Assembly: GCF_022023855.1 (NCBI RefSeq)
Contig: NZ_CP059450.1
Location: 558,001-622,000, forward strand
From: Azospirillum brasilense
GTDB lineage: Bacteria > Pseudomonadota > Alphaproteobacteria > Azospirillales > Azospirillaceae
Direction: 5' to 3'
Length of the DNA stretch: 64,000 bases
Shown here: one piece after another, positions 26,222-34,525 of the stretch
How positions within the stretch are numbered: position 1 is the stretch's first letter
How the letters are laid out: each line of letters opens with the position of its first letter
Notes under the pieces: model-generated
What the model saw: only the letters and a program-made list of their open reading frames with translations
Databases searched by the model: none
What the model was told of the DNA's origin: nothing
Made by a program: the position numbers and the translations under genes

Positions 26222-26265
26222 GCGAAATCGCAGCGCATCCTCGGCGAAATTGCGACATAAGCGAA
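26222..26265. promoter_or_regulatory. Candidate operator repeats upstream of the XRE/S24-like regulator
   Basis: GCGAA occurs three times, at 26222, 26244 and 26261, in the divergent promoter region. The first lies in TGCGA-AA-TCGCA, a 12-bp inverted repeat at 26221-26232. Autoregulation by the CI/LexA-like protein encoded 70 bases downstream would fit. This is inferred from position only. Confidence 0.4.
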
Positions 26266-26332
26266 GAAACCTTGCGCGTTCCTCCAACGTTCTCTCATAT
26301 AAGGGCGCTCTTTCGGCGGGGAGGACGGCGGC

Positions 26333-26968
26333 ATGGACGACACACGGCGGGCGATCCTGCGCTGGATGACCGGCGTGATGGAGGCCCAGGGCTGGAGTGC
26401 CGGGGCCTGGGCGCGGCTGGCCGAGGTCACGCCGACCAACATCACCCGCTTCCTGCGCGACCCGGCGCGGGGCAGCGTTCCCAGCGCGGAAACCCTGGGC
26501 CGCTTGGCTCGCGTCGCCGGCTCCGAGCCACGCTTCCTCGATGATGCCGCCTACCAAGCCGTGGCACGGGTGCCGTTGTTGTCGGTCGAGCAGGTGCGGG
26601 ACTTTCTGGAATTGGGGCGGAGGGCCGGGGAAGCCTTCATCGCCGCGGCTTTGACGAGCGGTGCGCGTGGCATCGCCGTGGACCGGCCGGCCTCGCGCCG
26701 CGCCTTCGCGCTGACCATCGCCTCTTCCAGCCTGAACGCGGCCGGCGTCCTGCCGGACGACTGCGTGGTGCTGGAACCGTTGGATGTGCTGGCCCCGCAG
26801 GCCGGTGACGTGGTGGTGACGGTGGGCGACGGAACGGTGTGCGGATACCGCTTCTTCCCACCCCATCTGCTGCCGGTCAGCACCGACCCCGGTTGCCAAC
26901 CGACGCCCATTGAGCGCGCCAACGTCGCGGGGGTCGCGGTTCACATCACGCGTTGCCTGCGCGCCTGA
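26333..26968 (+). CDS. XRE-type regulator with S24/LexA-like C-terminal domain
   Basis: This 211-residue phage-repressor-like protein has an N-terminal HTH at about residues 5-60 ([21 protein letters not shown], then [15 protein letters not shown]). The C-terminal half has an S24-like beta fold ([25 protein letters not shown]). An S24 protease would use a Ser/Lys dyad; a clear autocleavage Ala-Gly site and Ser are not evident, so it may be a non-cleaving member. It stands upstream of a YqaJ-exonuclease/annealing-protein module on the same strand, separated by about 340 bases rich in GANTC sites. It is likely the repressor of that module, as in phage early regions. A GC hairpin follows its stop. 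Confidence 0.72.
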   Translation: MDDTRRAILRWMTGVMEAQGWSAGAWARLAEVTPTNITRFLRDPARGSVPSAETLGRLARVAGSEPRFLDDAAYQAVARVPLLSVEQVRDFLELGRRAGEAFIAAALTSGARGIAVDRPASRRAFALTIASSSLNAAGVLPDDCVVLEPLDVLAPQAGDVVVTVGDGTVCGYRFFPPHLLPVSTDPGCQPTPIERANVAGVAVHITRCLRA

Positions 26969-27308
26969 TCGCGCGTATTTGGCGGGAATCTGCAAGAAAA
27001 GCCGCCGATTTCGGCGGTGAAATTCTTTTCCACAACCCCCTTTGACCCCACGAATCCATAACCATCTGTGCCGAGTCGCCCGATTCGGTCACAGCGGGAC
27101 CGCGGCTGCGCTACATTCTACTTAGTTTTTTGAAAAGATTCGAAGATTCGATCCTACGGCTAAGCCGCAGGTTCTCTTTTTGTTCTTGAATCCTGCGTGT
27201 TCGCAGCCCATATTCACGATACGGTTTATGGTTAACGACGATGACGCTGCGAAGACGCATCGACTCGAAGCCAGAGACGCGGAGAAACGGCTGGGGGCCG
27301 GCAGGGGA
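26969..27308. other. Intergenic region with GANTC cluster
   Basis: About 340 bases separate the regulator from the exonuclease gene. It holds a hairpin CCGCCG-ATTT-CGGCGG at 27002-27017, which may terminate the regulator gene. It also holds GANTC sites at 26986, 27052, 27073, 27082, 27137, 27145, 27188 and 27262, and ATGGTTAA (the complement of TTAACCAT, a CtrA-type half site) at 27228. GANTC is the target of the cell-cycle methylase CcrM in alphaproteobacteria. No convincing ORF is seen in the first 210 bases. Confidence 0.55.
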
Positions 27309-28250
27309 ATGGCGATTACGGACGCGCAGCGCGCCGCGCGGGCAGGGCGTATCGGGTCTTCCGACGCCACCCGCATCATGGCGGGCGACTGGTTGAGCCT
27401 GTGGCGCGAGAAGACGGGGCGGTCGGCACCGGCTGACCTGGACCTCGTCGCCGCGGTGCAGATCGGCATCGCGACCGAACATCTTCACCCGCGCTTCGTG
27501 GAGAAGGCCACTGGCCTTCCCTGCGTGCCGGCGGAACGGACCTGGGTCCATCCGGAGCATGACTGGATGGTCGCCCACCCGGATTTCCTGACCTGGGAGG
27601 GCGACACGGATGCCGGTGCGCCGGACACGCTGGTGGAGGCGAAATTCACCGGTGGTTTCCAGACGGATGCGGAACTGGCCCAGCGCTACCACTGGCAGGT
27701 CCAGCACCAGCTGGTGGTTACCGGGCTGGACCGGGCGATGCTGTCCATCCTGCGGCCAACCGGCCACGCGCTCGTCCGCGTGCCGCGGCGGGAGGCTGAT
27801 TGCGGGCGGTTGATGGAGACTCTGGACGCCTTCTGGTGGCACGTCGCCAACGACGTGGAGCCCGGCGATCCGTTGCCCGCTGACGCCCCGGCCTACGAGA
27901 CCCGGCGGGTGGTGGACATGGCCCGGCACAACCGCTTCGTCGCCCTGGCCGCGGAGCTGGTCGACCGCCGCGCCGCCGCGCTTGCCGTCCGCGAGGCGGA
28001 GGCTGCCCTGAAGGCGCTGATGCCCGCCGACGCGCGCATCGCCTTTGTGGCGGGGGAGGAACCGGGCCGCGGCCTGTACCTCGCCCGCGACCGCGAGGGA
28101 CGCCTGTCGCTGCGCTACGGGGCGCCGCCCCGGCGGGCGCTCGACACCGCCGAAGCGTGGCAGCCCGCCACGGCCGATCCGTCCCCTGACCCGAGCTTGG
28201 ACGCTGTGCTCAGCGGCGGCTGGGGTGAGGGGAGAGACGAACGCTACTGA
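27309..28250 (+). CDS. YqaJ-family (lambda exonuclease-like) nuclease
   Basis: This phage-type exonuclease has about 313 residues from the ATG at 27309. The opening GRIGSSDATRIMAG (residues 13-26) is the YqaJ signature. Active-site residues of the PD-(D/E)xK fold are visible: Glu57 in GIATEHLH, Asp92 in VAHPDFL, and Glu110-x-Lys112 in LVEAKFTGG, followed by QVQHQLVVTG. Such enzymes resect DNA ends for a partner annealing protein, and the next gene supplies a Rad52/Sak-like candidate 22 bases later. The upstream ATG at 27228 and the open frame from 27180 are alternatives; no strong ribosome site decides. Residues beyond 240 are an Ala/Arg-rich helical tail. Confidence 0.8.
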   Translation: MAITDAQRAARAGRIGSSDATRIMAGDWLSLWREKTGRSAPADLDLVAAVQIGIATEHLHPRFVEKATGLPCVPAERTWVHPEHDWMVAHPDFLTWEGDTDAGAPDTLVEAKFTGGFQTDAELAQRYHWQVQHQLVVTGLDRAMLSILRPTGHALVRVPRREADCGRLMETLDAFWWHVANDVEPGDPLPADAPAYETRRVVDMARHNRFVALAAELVDRRAAALAVREAEAALKALMPADARIAFVAGEEPGRGLYLARDREGRLSLRYGAPPRRALDTAEAWQPATADPSPDPSLDAVLSGGWGEGRDERY

Positions 28251-28272
28251 CCAAAAGGGGAACCCGACGACC

Positions 28273-29076
28273 ATGGGACGCATGAGCAAGACCGATACCG
28301 TTGCCGAAACCGAGAAGACCGTCAGCACGGCCGCTCCGAAGATCGCGGGTTCTCAGACCGCCACCGTGGGCCCCGCCGCCCCGGACCCCATGCATTTGTG
28401 GAACCGGCTGAAGCGGACCGACCCGAAGGCGACCAAGCCATTCACCCGCTCCGGCGGCTTCCGCGGCACACAGATCGACCCGACGTGGCGCCTGATGATG
28501 ATGACCGAGGTGTTCGGCCCGGTCGGCAAAGGCTGGGGCTATGAGCAGATGGATTGGACCATCGCCGAGCGCATGATCTTCATCTGCGCCCGCGTCTGGT
28601 ACCTCGACCCGGAGACGGGGGAGAAATGCTGGACCGGGCCGCAGTGGGGCGGCACGGAGATGGTCCGCCGCCGCAACGGCATTGAGGCGCCCGACGACGA
28701 GTGCTTCAAGATGTCGATGACCGACGCGGTGGGCAAATGCCTCGTCCAGCTCGGCCTCGCCGCGGACGTCCATATGGGCCAGTTCGACGACAGCAAGTAC
28801 CGGGAGGAGGCCGAGGCCTTCTACGCCGCCAAGTCCAACCCGGACCTGCAGCCCGCCGCCATCACCGCCTTCGAGGAGGAGATCCGCAAGCGGCTCGGCG
28901 CCTGTCTGGACCTGGACGACCTGGAGGAGCTGTGGCGCACCGGCGCCGGCACCCGCCTGCGCGAGATCGGCACGGTGGACCGCACGGCCCAGCACCGCAT
29001 CACCAGCCTGTTCGCCCAGAAGAAGGCGGAAATCCTGAAACAAGACGAAGAGGGCGGCGATCTGGAGGCCGCCTGA
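28273..29076 (+). CDS. Putative Rad52/Sak-like single-strand annealing protein
   Basis: This 267-residue protein probably anneals single strands in partnership with the YqaJ nuclease upstream. The first 40 residues are polar and disordered. The core has a Rad52-superfamily look: TWRLMMMTEVFGPVGKGWGY, a strand region MIFICARVWYLDPETG, and the signature-like stretch MTDAVGKCLVQLG-LAADV-HMGQFDDSKY at about 149-176, which matches the TDA..KAL..LG..ADV..G.FDD pattern of phage annealing proteins. The C-terminal third is helical with acidic ends. The assignment rests on this motif and on gene order, not on a search. The ATG at 28273 follows AAGGGGAA; an ATG three codons later is possible. Confidence 0.68.
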   Translation: MGRMSKTDTVAETEKTVSTAAPKIAGSQTATVGPAAPDPMHLWNRLKRTDPKATKPFTRSGGFRGTQIDPTWRLMMMTEVFGPVGKGWGYEQMDWTIAERMIFICARVWYLDPETGEKCWTGPQWGGTEMVRRRNGIEAPDDECFKMSMTDAVGKCLVQLGLAADVHMGQFDDSKYREEAEAFYAAKSNPDLQPAAITAFEEEIRKRLGACLDLDDLEELWRTGAGTRLREIGTVDRTAQHRITSLFAQKKAEILKQDEEGGDLEAA

Positions 29077-29115
29077 GCCACGCCATTCCCGCGGCGTGGA
29101 AGGGAGAAGCCCTGA

Positions 29116-29427
29116 ATGACACCCGCAAGCAGCACCACTGAACGTTCCCCGAGCGGCCTGTTCCGCATGAGCGCCTGGGAAGGCGAGATGGAGCGCAGCT
29201 ACCCCCAGCTTCCGCGCTGGTATTGGAACGAGGCGGAACGCCGCAAGCAGTATGCCCGCTGGGTCGAGGCGGAGGCGGAATCGCTGGCTCTGCGGCTGGC
29301 CGGGCTGCTCCGCCCCGACACCCCGGCGGACTCCGCCGGGCCGGCCCGCCTGCTGGTCGAATCGCTGGCCCGCGACGCCGAATGGGCGCGCAGCCTGGAA
29401 GACCGGCTGCTCCGCAACGCCGCGTGA
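29116..29427 (+). CDS. Small hypothetical protein of the recombination module
   Basis: This 103-residue protein of unknown function is rich in Trp, Arg, Glu and Ala. After a polar N-terminus it shows aromatic sequence (YPQLPRWYWNEAERRKQYARW) and then predicted helices (AEAESLALRLAGLL and LVESLARDAEWARSLEDRLL). GGGAGAAG lies upstream of the ATG at 29116. It is 40 bases after the annealing-protein gene and probably in the same transcript. Its helical, charged nature suits a small DNA- or protein-binding accessory factor, but no family is recognised. Confidence 0.65.
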   Translation: MTPASSTTERSPSGLFRMSAWEGEMERSYPQLPRWYWNEAERRKQYARWVEAEAESLALRLAGLLRPDTPADSAGPARLLVESLARDAEWARSLEDRLLRNAA

Positions 29428-29442
29428 TCGAAAGGCCGCCTG

Positions 29443-29787
29443 ATGTTTAAGAAGGATGCACGCGCCATGACCATTGAAGAGGTCCAGTCCCGGCTGCGCG
29501 CGGCCCACGCCCGCATCGGGCATGAGGGACGCTTCGCCCTGACCCTCACCCTGAACGGGACCGAGGACGGCTACATCACCCACTGGTTCCGCCCCGACCC
29601 GCACGCCTTCGAGGACTGCCGGGCGGTCGGTTCCGGTTCGATCGCCGAGTGCCTCGCCGCGCTCGACCGCTATGTGGAGACCTACCGGCGCCAGCCGACG
29701 AGGGAGGAGGTCGGGCGGACGATTGGGCTGCCGGACTTGCCTTCGCGCGCCCACCACGGAACGAGCTTTCTGATGGCCGCGGAGTGA
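29443..29787 (+). CDS. Small hypothetical protein of the recombination module
   Basis: This 114-residue protein has no known family. It begins with a helix (MTIEEVQSRLRAAHARIG), then two beta-like segments (RFALTLTLNGTEDGYITHWF) and a helix (SIAECLAALDRYVETYRRQP). The end is polar, with LPSRAHHGTSFL. The layout resembles small phage-encoded alpha/beta accessory proteins. The ATG at 29443 has AAAGG seven bases upstream; the ATG at 29467 is an alternative. It follows the previous small gene by 15 bases, so the four genes from 27309 to 29787 look like one operon. Confidence 0.65.
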   Translation: MFKKDARAMTIEEVQSRLRAAHARIGHEGRFALTLTLNGTEDGYITHWFRPDPHAFEDCRAVGSGSIAECLAALDRYVETYRRQPTREEVGRTIGLPDLPSRAHHGTSFLMAAE

Positions 29788-29876
29788 GCGGGCAGGGCGC
29801 CGCGACCATTTTGTCGGCTGACGATCCCGTTTGCCATCCATAAACTGCGGCTTTCCCGAACAGCTGAGCCGCAGCC

Positions 29877-30512
29877 ATGGATGGGTCCGTTCTTGCCCTT
29901 TTGAGCGTTCTCGGCGCTTTGGCCATCGGCGCCATCAGCCCCGGCCCCAGCTTTGTCCTGGTGGCACGCACCTCTATCGCCGTGTCGCGTGCCGCGGGTG
30001 TTGCCGCCGCCGTCGGCATGGGGGCCGGCGGTGTGGTCTTCGCCACCTTGGCCCTCCTCGGTCTGCACGCCCTGCTGATCCAGGTCGGGTGGCTCTATCT
30101 GATCCTGAAAGTCGCAGGCGGCCTTTACCTCGTTCATCTGGCGGTGCGGATCTGGCGAGGGGCGGCGGAGCCTGTCCGCGTTCCGGATGGGGCCGCCAGT
30201 TCCCACAGCACCTTGCACTCCTTCGGGATCGGTCTGGCGACGCAGGTCAGCAATCCGAAGACCGCCATCGTCTACGCCAGCATCTTCGCGGCCCTTCTGC
30301 CGGCCTCGCCGCCGGCCTGGGTTCTGCTGGCCCTGCCGCCCGCGGTATTTTTGGTCGAGACAGGTTGGTACGCCATCGTCGCCGTGGCTTTCTCCGCCGG
30401 CCGCCCCCGCGCCGCCTATCTGCGGTCCAAGGCGTGGATCGACCGGCTGGCGGCCTCTGTTATCGGTGCGCTGGGCATTCGGTTGCTGATGGACGCGGCG
30501 AAGCCGTCCTGA
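29877..30512 (+). CDS. LysE family amino-acid/metabolite exporter
   Basis: This 211-residue inner-membrane translocator of the LysE/RhtB family has five to six hydrophobic segments. The family signature is GALAIGAISPGPSFVLVARTSI at the N-terminus, followed by YLILKVAGGLYLVHLAVRIW and the mid-protein motif GLATQVSNPKTAIVYASIF. Members export amino acids such as lysine, threonine or homoserine lactones; the substrate cannot be read here. It lies 89 bases after the recombination-module genes, probably as a separate unit, and is convergent with the PAS-GGDEF gene. No regulator is adjacent. Confidence 0.88.
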   Translation: MDGSVLALLSVLGALAIGAISPGPSFVLVARTSIAVSRAAGVAAAVGMGAGGVVFATLALLGLHALLIQVGWLYLILKVAGGLYLVHLAVRIWRGAAEPVRVPDGAASSHSTLHSFGIGLATQVSNPKTAIVYASIFAALLPASPPAWVLLALPPAVFLVETGWYAIVAVAFSAGRPRAAYLRSKAWIDRLAASVIGALGIRLLMDAAKPS

Positions 30513-30543
30513 CGGCCAACCCTTCTGGCGGTGGCCGTCCCGC

Positions 30544-31653
30544 TCAGGCGGTGCCCAGTTCAAGCCGGTTCTTGCCCAGGCGCTTGGCGCGGTACATGGC
30601 CTGATCGGCACAGCGCAGCAGAACACCGGCGTCGGCGCCGTCCGACGGGTAGAAGGCCATTCCCACGCTGGCTGACACCGACAGGTCAAGGCCGGGCAGG
30701 GGCCGGTCGATGGAGTCGATGACTTTTTCCGCCACGGCCCGGGCGTTCTCGACGGAGATGTCCCCCTCCAGCAGCACGGCGAATTCGTCGCCGCCGATGC
30801 GGGCGGTGGTGTCGCTGTTGCGCAGAGCGCCAGACAGGCGCTGGGCGGTGGTCACCAGAACCTCGTCGCCCTTCTGGTGACCGTGGGTGTCGTTGACCTC
30901 CTTGAACCCGTCGAGGTCGAGAAAGAGCAGGGCGAAGCTCTTGTCCTCACGCTTGGCGCGGGCGATGGCGTGCTCCAATCGGTCCTCAAAGCGGATGCGG
31001 TTGCACAAGCCCGTCAGCGCGTCGTGCCCGGCCAGATAGCGCAGCCGCTCCTCCAGATGGTGCTGGGCGGTGGTGTTGCGGGCAATCCCCTCCACCCCGA
31101 TGGGACGCCCGGCGGGATCGCGGCGGATGTAGGCGTTGGCGGAAATCCAGAAGGTGGTGCCGTCCTGCCGCCGCATCGGCATGCGGTGGTCGCGGACCTC
31201 GCCGCCCGCCTCCTCCAACGCCGCCAGGAACTTGGCGCGCCCGTCCTCTTCCACGTAATGGTCGGCGATGCGGGTGCCGATCACCGTTTCGGGTCTCAGC
31301 CCGAACTCCCGCGCGAACTGGGGGGAGGCCATGCTGACCCGACCATCGAGATCCGTGCGGAAAAAGGCGTCCGGCAGCTTTTCGATGACCGAGCGGAGAT
31401 CGGCCTCCGACTGGGCCAGCCGCTCCAGCGTGGAGCGCAAGGCGTCCTCCGACCGGGTGCGGCGCTGGAACTCCTGGCGCAGGAAACCCCACAGCGCCAG
31501 GGCGGTGAACAGGACGAAGGCGGTGCCCTTGACGTTCTGGATCAGCACCACCTCGCCCAGACCGGCAGCGTCCAAAAGGCGGTCGGACCCCACCACCCAG
31601 GCGGTGGCGAGGCCCGTGTACAGGCCGACGATTCGGGTTGCCGAAGTGAGCAT
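30544..31653 (-). CDS. Membrane PAS-GGDEF diguanylate cyclase
   Basis: This 369-residue enzyme is predicted to make cyclic di-GMP. Two hydrophobic segments lie at about residues 7-22 and 33-58. A short coiled coil (residues 60-90) is followed by a PAS domain (about 88-200; LPDAFFRTDLDGRVSMAS) and its PAC strand. The GGDEF domain (about 205-366) has the intact active motif GGDEF at 287-291. An RxxD inhibition site, RNSD at 278-281, lies exactly five residues before GGDEF, so product feedback is expected. The PAS ligand is unknown. It is a single gene convergent with lysE and running in the same direction as tex upstream. Confidence 0.9.
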   Translation of the reverse strand: MLTSATRIVGLYTGLATAWVVGSDRLLDAAGLGEVVLIQNVKGTAFVLFTALALWGFLRQEFQRRTRSEDALRSTLERLAQSEADLRSVIEKLPDAFFRTDLDGRVSMASPQFAREFGLRPETVIGTRIADHYVEEDGRAKFLAALEEAGGEVRDHRMPMRRQDGTTFWISANAYIRRDPAGRPIGVEGIARNTTAQHHLEERLRYLAGHDALTGLCNRIRFEDRLEHAIARAKREDKSFALLFLDLDGFKEVNDTHGHQKGDEVLVTTAQRLSGALRNSDTTARIGGDEFAVLLEGDISVENARAVAEKVIDSIDRPLPGLDLSVSASVGMAFYPSDGADAGVLLRCADQAMYRAKRLGKNRLELGTA

Positions 31654-31759
31654 GTGCGCATGTGCGGTTGGCGTCGGTGCACACTAGCCTTTGGCGCACG
31701 AACCGTCCATGGGGAGACTACCAGAGTGTGTCCGGCACCCGCCCCACGCTTGCTGAGCC

Positions 31760-34129
31760 TTACCGCTTCTTTCCGGCCTGTGCCCGCGCGAAGGCTTCGG
31801 CGAAGGCGTTGTTGATGGGCTCGGGCGCTTTCGCCGGTTTGGGGGCCGGCTTCGGAGCGGAGCCGCCCTTGCCGGGCGGCGGGCCGCGGCGGTCATCCCG
31901 GCGCTTGTCGTCGCCACGCTGGCCTTCCGCACGGCCTTGGCCACGCTCGGGGCGCGGGGCGGCGTCGGTCAGGCGCATGGTCAGGCCGATGCGCTTGCGC
32001 GGGATATCCACCTCCATCACCTTGACCTTTACGATGTCGCCGGCCTTCACGACGGTGTGCGGGTCCTTCACGAAGCTGGTGGACAGCTGCGAGATGTGGA
32101 CGAGCCCATCCTGGTGCACGCCGATGTCCACGAAGGCGCCGAAGGCGGTGACGTTGGTCACCACACCTTCCAGAACCATGCCGGTCTGGAGGTCCTTCAG
32201 CTCCTCGACGCCCTCCTGGAAGGTGGCGGTCTTGAATTCCGGACGCGGGTCGCGGCCCGGCTTCTCAAGCTCCTTCAGGATGTCCTCGATGGTCGGCACG
32301 CCGAACCGCTCGTCGGTGAAGTCCTCGGCGTTCAGTCCGCGCAGGAAGCGGGCGTCGCCGATGACGCTGCCGAGATCCTTGCCGGTCTTCTTCAGGATGC
32401 GCTCGACCAGCGGGTAGGCCTCGGGGTGGACGGCGGAGGTGTCCAGCGGGTTGTCGCCCTCGCGGATGCGCAGGAAGCCGGCGGCCTGCTCGAACGTCTT
32501 CGGGCCGAGGCGCGCCACGTCGAGCAGTTGCTTGCGCGAGCGGAAGGCGCCGTTGCGGTCGCGGTGCTCCACAATGTTGCGGGCGATCGTCTCGTTCAGG
32601 CCGGACACGCGGGTCAGCAACGGAACGGACGCCGTGTTCAGGTCCACGCCGACCGCGTTCACGCAATCCTCCACCACCGCGTCCAGCGAGCGGGCGAGTT
32701 TGCCGCCCGACACGTCGTGCTGGTACTGGCCGACGCCGATGGACTTCGGCTCGATCTTCACCAGCTCGGCCAGCGGGTCCTGAAGACGGCGGGCGATGGA
32801 GACGGCGCCGCGCAGGCTGACGTCCAGCTTCGGGAACTCTGCCGCAGCGGTCTCGGAGGCGGAGTAGACCGACGCGCCGGCTTCGCTGACCACCAGCTTG
32901 GTGAGCTTCAGCTCCGGGTGGCGCTTGAACAGGTCGGCGACCAGCTTGTCCGTCTCGCGGCTCGCCGTGCCGTTGCCGATGGAGATCAGCTCCGCCTTGT
33001 GGCGCACCGCCAGGGCGGCAATAGCGGCGATGGAGCCGTCCCAGTCGTTCCTCGGCTGGTGCGGGTAGACGGTGGCGGTGTCGATCAGCTTGCCCGTGGC
33101 GTCGACCACGGCGACCTTCACGCCGGTGCGGATGCCGGGGTCGAGGCCGATGGTCGTGCGCGGGCCGGCCGGGGCGGCCAGCAGCAGGTCATGCAGGTTG
33201 CGGGCGAAGACGCGGATGGCCTCGTCCTCCGCGCGCTCCCGCAGGTCGCCCATCAGGTCGGTCTCGACATGCGGGCCGATCTTCAGCTTCCAGGTCCAGC
33301 GCACCACGTCGGACAGCCACTTGTCGGCCGGGCGGCCCTGGTCGCGGATGCCGGTGTGGGCGGCGATGGTGCGCTCCGCCGGGTGGGGCTGTCCCTCCTC
33401 GACCGGCAAATCCAGGCGGATGTCCAGCACGCCCTGCGTCCGGCCGCGGAACAGCGCCAGCGCGCGGTGCGAAGGCACCTTCGCCCAGGGCTCGTCGAAC
33501 TCGAAATAATCGGAGAACTTGGCTCCTTCGGCCCGCTTCTCCTCGATCACCTTGGATGTCACCACGCCCTTGTCGGCCATGGTGGCGCGCAGCCGGCCGA
33601 CCAGTTCGGCGTCCTCGCCGAAGCGCTCCACCAGGATGTGGCGGGCGCCGTCCAGCGCCGCCTTGACGTCGGCCACCCCCTTGTCGGCGCTGACGAAGCC
33701 GGCGGCCTCGGCGTCCGGCTGGAGCGACGGATCGGCGAGAAGCCGGTCGGCCAGCGGCTCCAGCCCCGCCTCGCGGGCGATCTGCGCCTTGGTGCGGCGC
33801 TTCGGTTTGTAGGGCAGGTAGAGGTCTTCCAGGCGCGTCTTGGTGTCGGCCTGACGGATCTGCAGCTCCAGCTCCGGCGTCAGCTTGTCCTGCTCGCGGA
33901 CCGAGGACAGGATCGCCGTCCGCCGGTCTTCAAGCTCGCGCAGGTAGGACAGCCGTTCCTCCAGCGTGCGCAACTGCGTGTCGTCGAGCCCGCCCGTGGC
34001 CTCCTTGCGGTAACGGGCGATGAAGGGGACGGTCGATCCTTCGTCGAGCAGCTTGACGGCCGAGGCGACCTGGGATTCACGGACCGAAAGCTCGTCGGCG
34101 ATGCGTTGGCTGATGGACGTGGACGGCAT
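31760..34129 (-). CDS. tex: Tex family RNA-binding transcription accessory protein
   Basis: This 789-residue protein matches Tex (YhgF) in length and domain order. An N-terminal helical domain opens [23 protein letters not shown], with the segment [17 protein letters not shown]. The YqgF/RNase-H-like domain (about 325-450) has [21 protein letters not shown]. Helix-hairpin-helix repeats (about 490-560) include [15 protein letters not shown], and an S1 RNA-binding domain (about 645-715) has [22 protein letters not shown]. The tail is Gly/Pro/Lys-rich and probably disordered. Tex homologues bind nucleic acids and help recycle transcription and translation complexes. It appears monocistronic. Confidence 0.95.
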   Translation of the reverse strand: MPSTSISQRIADELSVRESQVASAVKLLDEGSTVPFIARYRKEATGGLDDTQLRTLEERLSYLRELEDRRTAILSSVREQDKLTPELELQIRQADTKTRLEDLYLPYKPKRRTKAQIAREAGLEPLADRLLADPSLQPDAEAAGFVSADKGVADVKAALDGARHILVERFGEDAELVGRLRATMADKGVVTSKVIEEKRAEGAKFSDYFEFDEPWAKVPSHRALALFRGRTQGVLDIRLDLPVEEGQPHPAERTIAAHTGIRDQGRPADKWLSDVVRWTWKLKIGPHVETDLMGDLRERAEDEAIRVFARNLHDLLLAAPAGPRTTIGLDPGIRTGVKVAVVDATGKLIDTATVYPHQPRNDWDGSIAAIAALAVRHKAELISIGNGTASRETDKLVADLFKRHPELKLTKLVVSEAGASVYSASETAAAEFPKLDVSLRGAVSIARRLQDPLAELVKIEPKSIGVGQYQHDVSGGKLARSLDAVVEDCVNAVGVDLNTASVPLLTRVSGLNETIARNIVEHRDRNGAFRSRKQLLDVARLGPKTFEQAAGFLRIREGDNPLDTSAVHPEAYPLVERILKKTGKDLGSVIGDARFLRGLNAEDFTDERFGVPTIEDILKELEKPGRDPRPEFKTATFQEGVEELKDLQTGMVLEGVVTNVTAFGAFVDIGVHQDGLVHISQLSTSFVKDPHTVVKAGDIVKVKVMEVDIPRKRIGLTMRLTDAAPRPERGQGRAEGQRGDDKRRDDRRGPPPGKGGSAPKPAPKPAKAPEPINNAFAEAFARAQAGKKR

Positions 34130-34305
34130 GGAGGACCGGTGACTGGTGAAAGGGAAGGGTGCCTCCTATAGCGCGAAGGGGGCCTTCCCGGCCAGTGCCG
34201 ATCTGGGAGAGGCCGGGAAGACCGGTCTGGAGTGGACGCGCGAATCCGGAGCCCGATTCTTGCGAAAAAGTATAGTTAAAGAAAAACCGCGCACGATTTA
34301 CGCGT

Positions 34306-34319
34306 CGTTAACCTTAACG
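34306..34319. promoter_or_regulatory. CGTTAA-CC-TTAACG palindrome
   Basis: This is a near-perfect 14-bp inverted repeat with a two-base centre in the tex/Hyf-like intergenic region. The halves resemble TTAACC-type elements bound by CtrA-like regulators in alphaproteobacteria, but the N2 spacing differs from the usual N7. It is a candidate operator only. Confidence 0.35.
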
Positions 34320-34370
34320 GGCGCATATCTTCCCCTGCAACTTGGTTGCGTTTCCTCCCGAACAGACTCC

Positions 34371-34402
34371 GGCGGCTCCCGAATTGGGGAGCCGCCTTTT
34401 TT
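34371..34402 (+). terminator. Strong intrinsic terminator with no upstream gene
   Basis: GGCGGCTCCC at 34371-34380 pairs perfectly with GGGAGCCGCC at 34387-34396. Six T residues follow. On the opposite strand no T-run follows the hairpin, so it acts for plus-strand transcripts. Its place upstream of the Hyf-like operon suggests an attenuator or the end of a small RNA. Confidence 0.8.
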
Positions 34403-34525
34403 CTGTGCGCGTGTCGCCCAAAGCACGCGCACTCGCAAGATGAACGCGACAGAGTTTTTCCCCTTGCGTTCATTGGAAGAAACATCCTTACTGATTGTGG
34501 GTCTAATCCAAACGGATTCGCTGCC

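Larger units (their letters stand above)
34130..34525. other. Long untranslated region, possible leader RNA or small RNA
   Basis: Nearly 400 bases separate divergent tex and the Hyf-like operon. They include TATAGT at 34271-34276, CGTTAA-CC-TTAACG at 34306-34319 and a strong plus-strand terminator at 34371-34402, but no credible gene before the terminator. A transcript starting near 34283 would be about 120 nt long. Open frames crossing the region would have to be translated through the terminator and are not typical coding sequence. Confidence 0.45.

Noticed and set aside
26333..29787. Intact prophage
   Set aside because: Only a repressor-like gene and a recombination module are present. 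No integrase, attachment sites, structural or lysis genes are visible on either side.
31937..34171. 744-residue plus-strand frame over tex
   Set aside because: It is the antisense shadow of tex, rich in Gly, Ala, Val, Asp and Gln, without motifs.
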